NCBI RefSeq assembly: GCF_001640025.1
Contig: NC_031672.1
Location: 3,348,001 to 3,412,000, forward strand
Origin: Sugiyamaella lignohabitans
Lineage: Eukaryota; Ascomycota; Dipodascomycetes; Dipodascales; Trichomonascaceae
Length of the DNA stretch: 64,000 bases
Reading direction: 5' to 3'
Below the pieces are notes generated by a model, which was not told the DNA's origin, did no database searches, and worked only from the letters and a program-made list of their open reading frames with translations. The stretch's first letter is position 1; every line of letters starts with the position of its first letter. Shown here one piece after another: positions 59,301-64,000 of the stretch. Made by a program: the position numbers and the translations under genes.

Positions 59301-59503
59301 CTACTGCTATTTGAAACGGATCTCGATTTGGACCCAATAGCAGACCCAATGATTGATCCTAGAGCTGAGCCAGTTCCAAGACCAGATCCAGACCCTGTTC
59401 TGGTAACCGAACCAGAACCGATTCCAGATTGGCTGTTGGATATTGAATCTGATCCATTCTCCGTCCGGCTGGGCCTACCACCGCCCATCAACCTATTCAT
59501 CAT
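56351..59503 (-). CDS. PIK1: phosphatidylinositol 4-kinase Pik1 (PI4K type III beta)
   Basis: 1050 residues (S. cerevisiae 1066). Makes PI4P at the Golgi and in the nucleus. After a Ser/Gly-rich leader, the lipid-kinase-unique helical region starts LLLRFIESSHFSLFLCVSYL (~75) with LCNKIRTYPPAEVEFFLPQL. A long Ser/Thr-rich, weakly conserved middle follows. Kinase domain from ~790: SPYGHLPNWDLFSVIAKTG, DLRQEAFACQLIEASNKIW, the catalytic loop LQIKDRHNGNILLDNYGHII (Asp902) and HIDFGFLLSNSPG with the metal-binding DFG. The ending TRLYDQFQLLTQGIYS is typical of Pik1. The start is the first ATG of two adjacent (MMNRLMGGG). The stop lies about 60 bp from the neighbouring GC repeat. Confidence 0.95.
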   Translation of the reverse strand: MMNRLMGGGRPSRTENGSDSISNSQSGIGSGSVTRTGSGSGLGTGSALGSIIGSAIGSKSRSVSNSSSIGPGSGGGYSLLLRFIESSHFSLFLCVSYLERYADNLGIHYHLCNKIRTYPPAEVEFFLPQLVQLHVTVETESMALEDLLIELCDDSTHCTLLVFWQLQAHLTESSTEPESYGFQVCKRLYNKLQYLLFNVGSAPSHKLRENTGPAIILASLFASGVGMPAAPGFIKPLMVSQGRKQRTHIFHIATKLLRSKSTSNVTATDNSKKSESEDANSGPPVMRRVRTASTVTVSTTGSTSRVASVSSVASVRTSTTTVPAITDAEADSSIVSEAGATGNASSLNVSRTAGPALKSQRSTRLIKDDVYLRGKTEALSLPDLSSSSYRNRANSDASPPLSPVIVGRRVTSNPTSQVPRQELVRQLKTNYFRCETQFVYALQSISTRLLQVPKQARLAALRVELALINRDLPAEVDIPLLLPTRTNGPNPTQNRIVRISPAEATVLNSAEKVPFLMLIEFLRDDVDFNPDSEKNKHLLSNKTDRRYIFDMAYLHDQRKKERGIAGDASTEIADDEDDDVDYNELNGNDELIPPTEERDVGDMSMVGLYYEGHSGQPDALTASISALPFHASHNDSSSSPRASNLSFSSSYVSPASSSSNNNNIDITDLATHMRTAAIMLTQLDGANGSKLPRDEIASIKAKIIANMQSMEDHTMNPTTIFKGEAGERKLENDLKTAGIGASDDPSAANLGEDWTLRKERIRRTSPYGHLPNWDLFSVIAKTGFDLRQEAFACQLIEASNKIWADSGVSVWVKKMRILITSESTGLVETITNGLSIHSIKKALTNASIANGTNPKGTIASLSEHFEKKFGARGSDTHNEALSCFAKSLAPYSILSYILQIKDRHNGNILLDNYGHIIHIDFGFLLSNSPGQFGFEAAPFKLTQEYVDLMGGVDSEYFQQFRYLLKQTFKTLRKHAESIIILVEMMSRDSNLPCFSSGPATSLQLRQRFQLHLSDTEVDQFVDNVLIQKSLGSIYTRLYDQFQLLTQGIYS

Positions 59504-60593
59504 ATTCAACGAGCGCGATGTATCCGTTCGACAAGTAAAATTGACAATTGAATTATATCATTCAGCAAAACAAGTTGGCAATTAGCCAACAGAGCATCTC
59601 AGCACGTAAAAGACGAATAAAAAAAGAAGGTGAAAGCAATAATAAAGTAAACGTGGTCGTCCGCGAAGTCAAAATCAAGAAATCAACATTTGATATGATC
59701 ATCATTTAACTGCGTGGCACCTATGCGTAGCCGCACTATCCGAGGAGTAAATATTTGAGTTCAGCGAATTAATCTATTTTAGTATTCATTTGAAATTTTG
59801 TTTTATATTTCAAGAAAATTTCGTTTTAACTACTAATAATTAAAGAGAAATATAATAAGCTGATATCCTGATTTCTGTGCTTCGAGATCAATCAATTGGC
59901 GAATATCTATCGATGGTACAAACCGACTGCATCGGCAAGAATGCATCAGCCTAATATTAAGCTATAAAATGCCTAATTTAGATCAAATAACATAGGCAAT
60001 AGGTATTTTTGCCTCTTGGCTGCCAATTAAACTTATAAATACTTTGTATGAGCATATTCAAATAACCTCATGCATTGTGTAGAAGCCATTAGATGAAAAA
60101 GAGACAGCGTCTCTAGTCACTATAAGGTCAAGATGCTGCATAGGAAACCACTGTGACGCACATATTTGCATGCAGGGTCCAAAGTAAGGCATGCATGATA
60201 GGCGGACAAGACTTTACAGTCAGATGTAATTCACTCTAAAAGTAGATTCTGTATACTAATTAACTCATTTCTAGAGAGTGAGAGTTAGAGCGCATGTTTT
60301 AGTATCTGTCATTTGCCTACTCTAACTATTCCACCAGAGGAGAGAGTTTTAGACACTCAATCAAGGGAGCGAAAAATGACAAAATTTGCAGCACTAATTA
60401 TTCTGTAACAACAACCAACGGTTGGAATCCTGCTTATTCCTATATGTGCAGTGAATATTGTTGATTTTTCTCTTAAAGACTGGATCTCACTGTGAAACAT
60501 CATGAATTTCAGCCGCACTAGATCTGATGAAGGTAGAAGAAGGATCATGCTAAAACTCAAATTAAGCTTCCATATCAACCTATATCAACAAAC
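59504..60593. other. divergent PIK1/PDCD5-like promoter region
   Basis: 1.09 kb, AT-rich. The 13-mer CATGCAGGGTCCA at 60169-60181 recurs at 61570-61582. No gene or GC repeat is seen. Confidence 0.5.
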
Positions 60594-61278
60594 ATGGACG
60601 ACTCTGAGCTACAAGCAATTCGCCAAGCGCGGTTGGCAGAAATGCAGCGTAATGGCGGAGGATCGGGTGGTGCTGGAGCACAAGGGTGAGTTTTCCTGGA
60701 ATAAGATAAAAATACTGGGATTTTGGATGTACTAACTATTGTTCAGACCCGAAGCACAGCAAGCGCAGCAACAACAGGAAGACGATATGAGAGCCTCAGC
60801 AGTAAGTGATCATGATTTGAATTTGAGGCTATACATATCTGATTGAATAAGACTAACTGGTATAGCTTTCTCAAGTACTTAGCACGGAAGCCCGTGAAAG
60901 GCTATCTCGAATCAGAATTGTCAAAGCAGACAGAGCTAGAAAGTAAGTGAATGTCGCAAACACTATTAGTGTAACAGCACCAGAGCGTTATATTAATTTT
61001 TTTTAAATCGTTTTTTTTTTGGTCTTTTGATAAGCCTTGGATTGACTAACAAATAAAGCGTCGAGGACCTGATTATAAGAATGGCAAGATCTGGTCAAAT
61101 CCAACGCAAAGTCAGCGAGGATGAGCTCGTATCACTACTCAGTCAAATTTCCCAACAAGAACACAAAGTAAATAGTACAAAAATTGTCTTTAATCGCCGT
61201 GATCATGAACAAGATGACGATTTTGGAAGCTCCAAAAAGCATGATGAGGATGACGACGAGGATGATTTCTTTGATTAA
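60594..61278 (+). CDS. PDCD5-family DNA-binding protein (YMR074C-like)
   Basis: 147 residues. Small three-helix protein of the PDCD5/TFAR19 family, which interacts with chaperonin and chromatin factors in other organisms; role in yeast poorly defined. Four exons: 60594-60685, 60747-60801, 60866-60942 and 61059-61278, with introns of 61, 64 and 116 nt (GTGAGT, GTAAGT, GTAAGT). Exon 1 encodes MDDSELQAIRQARLAEMQRN, the family amino end. Exons 2-3 give the EDDMRASALSQVLSTEARER helix, exon 4 DLIIRMARSGQIQRKVSEDE and IVFNRRDHEQDDD before an acidic tail. Exon 4 starts with an internal ATG that could be mistaken for a complete 65-codon gene. Confidence 0.92.
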
Positions 61279-62035
61279 ACTTGCTACCAGGAAGAAGTAC
61301 CGTATAAAAGAAACTGCATATTACTACTGTACAAATACTAATTTTTTTTGATATGAGCATGAAGGCATCTTAACGTCATTTCATGGACAGATGCCGTGAA
61401 CACTATAACATTTGGCATGGCAAACCGTGAAAGCTGGAATGCTAAACTATTCATTGGGTAGAGGAGTGCTCCTGGTCCACTGTGAATTGTAATTTAGTTT
61501 ACTTTATAGCATCTGGCTTTTTGCTGTGGACAATTGCCTTGAAAAAGCACTTAAGCTATGCATGAGCGTCATGCAGGGTCCATTTACACACAAAATTTTG
61601 GATAAAAAAATGAATCTTAAACATGAGAGACGAACCGAAAAATCAGAAACGAATACTTTCTAATATACATGGCATATAAACAAAAAATGCCTTTGTATAT
61701 CAAACAGTTTTCAGGGAAACAATATCAAGGCGAATATTACTTCCCTTCAAACTGATCTGTATTGCCCACATATCTTCAACAAGACTTTGGTTGACTATTA
61801 GAGATATTGAAATATATTAGAAGCACAAGATAGAGCCCAATAGTGAACTATATTTCACATTATAAACTACTCTTCACCAGTGGATTTCGAGCAGACTTAG
61901 AATATTACCCTTACCCAATTTTCAAAAATTTGGAATATATGGGCGAATACTCCGCATCGCATCTCAAAGTTACAATCTGTGTACTCTAATTGTTTCTTGT
62001 CATCTTCAGCAGGTCTTGTTTGCCAAAACGTAAAA
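61279..62035. other. intergenic PDCD5-like to MGR2
   Basis: 757 bp, AT-rich. Second copy of CATGCAGGGTCCA at 61570-61582. Nothing else is seen. Confidence 0.5.
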
Positions 62036-62638
62036 ATGCCACCAGTGTCACAATTTCCTATGGGACAAGGCCAAGAGCCTTCCTACTTTGAAAAATTTAA
62101 GATGGGTGCTATGATGGGAGTAAGTTTTGAGAGGCACTGAATATGTGTAATAGGTCTCAATTTTGGTACTAACAGTAATAATAGTCTACCGTCGGTGCTG
62201 TAATTGGTCTTCTTTTTGGTACGGTCGCAATTTTTCAACATGGCCCTGGTCCTAATGGAGTTATGAGAAGTCTTGGACAGTACATGCTTGGATCAGCTGC
62301 TACATTTGGGTAAGTATTAGCATTTGCAAGAGAATTTATGGCATTAAAACTGCTAAGAATAGTATTTTGATATGGTGTAGCTATTTATTGCACTTGTGTT
62401 GTATATGTTTGGCGTCCCTGAATTGAATGAGAATGGTTACAAATTATTTGGAGTGGTTACTATGCAAGTGGGAGTTATAGTTACTGACACTAACGCATTC
62501 AGAATGTTCATGTCTATTGGTTCTATTATTAGATCCGAGTCTGAACGTCCCCAATCCCCTCTACAGTGGCAGATGGCCTATGCCAGAGCCCGTATTGTGG
62601 CCAGAGAACAATTCGAGAAGGAGAAGAGAGATAACTAA
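62036..62638 (+). CDS. MGR2: TIM23 translocase subunit Mgr2 (ROMO1 family)
   Basis: 114 residues (S. cerevisiae 113). Inner-membrane gatekeeper for lateral sorting by TIM23. Exons 62036-62119, 62185-62309 and 62503-62638; introns of 65 and 193 nt start GTAAGT. Exon 1 encodes MPPVSQFPMGQGQEPSYFEK and KMGAMMG. Exon 2 encodes the first transmembrane hairpin (STVGAVIGLLFGTVAIFQHG) and RSLGQYMLGSAATFG. Exon 3 continues MFMSIGSIIRSESER, as in S. cerevisiae (TFGLFMSIGSIIRSDSE). Branch motifs TACTAAC and CACTAAC precede the acceptors. The GxxxG-rich paired membrane segments are intact. Confidence 0.93.
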
Positions 62639-63157
62639 ACTTAATTGAATCCATCGAATTGATTGAACTAAATTAGGGTTAGTTGAGCTTTTTATGTCTT
62701 CTTTTCAAGCAAGAAAGTTTAAACTAATGTGTACATATATATTATATTATTAAGACCATTCCTGGACTGTGTGGATGACCAACTGGAACATCTAGTTAGT
62801 CCTCGCCATCTCTATCAGTCTCCAAAGCCATATCGTCTGTCTTTTGAATACCTGTGAAGAGCTTGTTGTCTCTGAACACAGAATTTAAAATCAGCAGTTC
62901 TCAATCAGAAGGTAAGTATATCAGGGTCGTGAAATATAAACGTTCAAGGGTCGTTAATAGATAGCGGTTAGGGCGATCCCATTGCATACAGGGGTACTTG
63001 AAATGCAGGGAAAAAAATCAGGGGCATTATCAACTCAATCCATGCAATTGGAAAAGGATATTTATAGTAAGAGTACAAGTTTCTTTATATTATACACTTG
63101 AGGGTTCATCTAGCCGGTATTATTTTAATAAATAGGCAGTCGATGGCATTTTTAGGT
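62639..63157. other. intergenic between convergent MGR2 and cystinosin genes
   Basis: 519 bp of AT-rich 3' flanking sequence. No element is recognised. Confidence 0.55.
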
Positions 63158-64000
63158 TTAGTCTTTATACAGCGAGGATAAGTTCTGAAAAGCAGTTAGT
63201 TTGTCATGTCACTTGATATAATGGGTCATTCACCAGGGATAAGAAGATCTTATACTCACATGAAGGTCTATGTTGACAGGAGGGTCTTTAAACAGAATAT
63301 GATGCTGAACCAAAAAGATTGCGTCAAAGAAAATAGTGACCTATGTTCGGTTAGTGTCTGAGACCTGGAAGAGAAAGAGATTTGGTGAAAAAATCGCAAA
63401 CAAATAAAACTAAATCAAATCAGTCGCACATATACTTACAGCCGCCAAAGCCAACTTGACAGAATTATTCCAAATACCAGACATATCATTTCTGTTGTAT
63501 GCATCAAGAACAAGCTGACAGAGAGAAAGAAGACTTCCTGCTATATCATAACGTACTGACGTCATGGACCAGCCCTTAGTTGAACGTCTCTTATGATTGT
63601 AAATGACCTGAGGAATGTATTTAAATGCACTCATGACGACCTTAACATTACCGAGGATGGTAGCCACATCTAGCATTTGCAAATGGTACGGATTGTCGAC
63701 GGTGTGAGATTGGATTCCTAGTGCATACAAGATCATGCCAATAGAAGTTACTGAACCACCTATTAACAAGTACTTTGTGATTCTGCTCAACACCTGTCGA
63801 TGGTGTCTAGTGTAGCCAGCCCAGTAAAGCTGATAAACTGTGTATAGCACGACAGCCAGCCCATGATACGCATATACCACATCATTGAACCTGACTAAAG
63901 GGAACTTGAGTTCTCCATTGTTGGATAAAGTATGTCTTTGAGCATATTCATTGCGAACCACCACACTGAAATACAATAATGACAAACTGAATGCATATGT
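63158..64000 (-). CDS. ERS1: cystinosin/Ers1-family PQ-loop transporter (partial)
   Basis: Carboxy part of a lysosomal/vacuolar cystine-proton symporter family protein; the amino end lies beyond the right edge. Exons visible: 63440-64000 (open to the edge), 63260-63340 and 63158-63184 (9 codons, ending SLYKD). Introns of 99 nt (GTAAGT) and 75 nt (GTGAGT). The second PQ-loop is KYIPQVIYNHKRRSTKGWSM, with TSVRYDIAGSLLSLCQLVLD next, the cystinosin signature that includes the conserved Asp. The middle exon gives TIFFDAIFLVQHHILFK, matching the last membrane helix of CTNS. Several hydrophobic helices precede the loop. Without splicing, the last helix and tail would be lost. Confidence 0.88.

Noticed and set aside
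61081..61278. 65-codon ORF as a complete gene
   Set aside because: It is the last exon of the four-exon PDCD5-like gene.
62396..62638. 80-codon ORF as a separate gene
   Set aside because: Its first third is intron; the remainder is exon 3 of MGR2.
1..64000. CRISPR array, bacterial operon or intact transposon
   Set aside because: No regularly spaced direct repeats, no bacterial gene organisation, and no transposase or reverse-transcriptase motifs were seen.

Overview
The window is nuclear DNA of a budding yeast (Saccharomycotina) outside the Saccharomycetaceae. The basis is the gene set. Single-copy orthologues of standard yeast genes (FPR1, TOM70, SPT5, CCT2, GPH1, PIK1, ECO1, MGR2, HUB1, YSY6) sit beside genes that S. 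cerevisiae lacks: the 40-kDa complex I subunit (NDUFA9/NUEM) and a TRAPPC11-like TRAPP subunit. I reconstructed 22 spliceosomal introns in 14 genes. 18 start GTAAGT, 3 GTGAGT and 1 GTGGGT, and most carry a CTAAC branch motif unusually close to the 3' splice site. A Trichomonascaceae/Dipodascaceae-type yeast would fit, but that placement is inference.

Layout, left to right: FPR1 (+); TRAPPC11-like (-); mitochondrial enoyl-CoA hydratase (-); TOM70 (-); a secreted protein built of two near-identical repeats (+); a Vid24/Gid4-family protein (+); CAT2 (+); EAF7 (-); RPB12 (+); a dysferlin-domain protein (-); SRP21 (+); SPT5 (-); a 4.2-kb stretch with no convincing gene; GPH1 (+); two identical inverted tRNA-Gln(UUG) genes; CCT2 (+); a 2.4-kb gene-poor, repeat-bearing stretch; SNX41/ATG20-like (+); a LOT6-like flavin reductase (-); ARP9 (-); a secreted LIP-family lipase (-); ECO1 (+); a lipase pseudogene (-); ABZ1 (-); MRPL27 (+); HUB1 (-); YSY6 (+); NUEM (+); PIK1 (-); a PDCD5-family gene (+); MGR2 (+); and a cystinosin/ERS1 gene (-) running off the right edge.

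The most striking non-genic feature is a family of about 22 GC-rich double-hairpin units at 14 loci. Each unit begins TGCCTCCGGCGGC, has a nearly invariant CTGGGGC-nnn-GCCCCAG hairpin, and then a second hairpin whose stem differs between copies by matched changes on both strands. Seven loci hold two units facing each other as a composite with inverted termini, one holds a back-to-back pair and six are single. They lie between genes, in the GPH1 leader, and inside introns of SPT5, HUB1 and the lipase gene. Because they are open in several frames they create many spurious ORFs.

Other points: the lipase gene needs a 5-nt microexon (GGCTG) to keep frame and the conserved Gly-Trp. HUB1 has the only non-GTRAGT 5' splice site here. 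TCACGTGA octamers sit 80-190 bp upstream of five unrelated housekeeping genes. The secreted repeat protein shows almost purely synonymous divergence between its two halves. No CRISPR, bacterial operon or intact transposon is present, and there is no functional clustering beyond the lipase gene and its relic.
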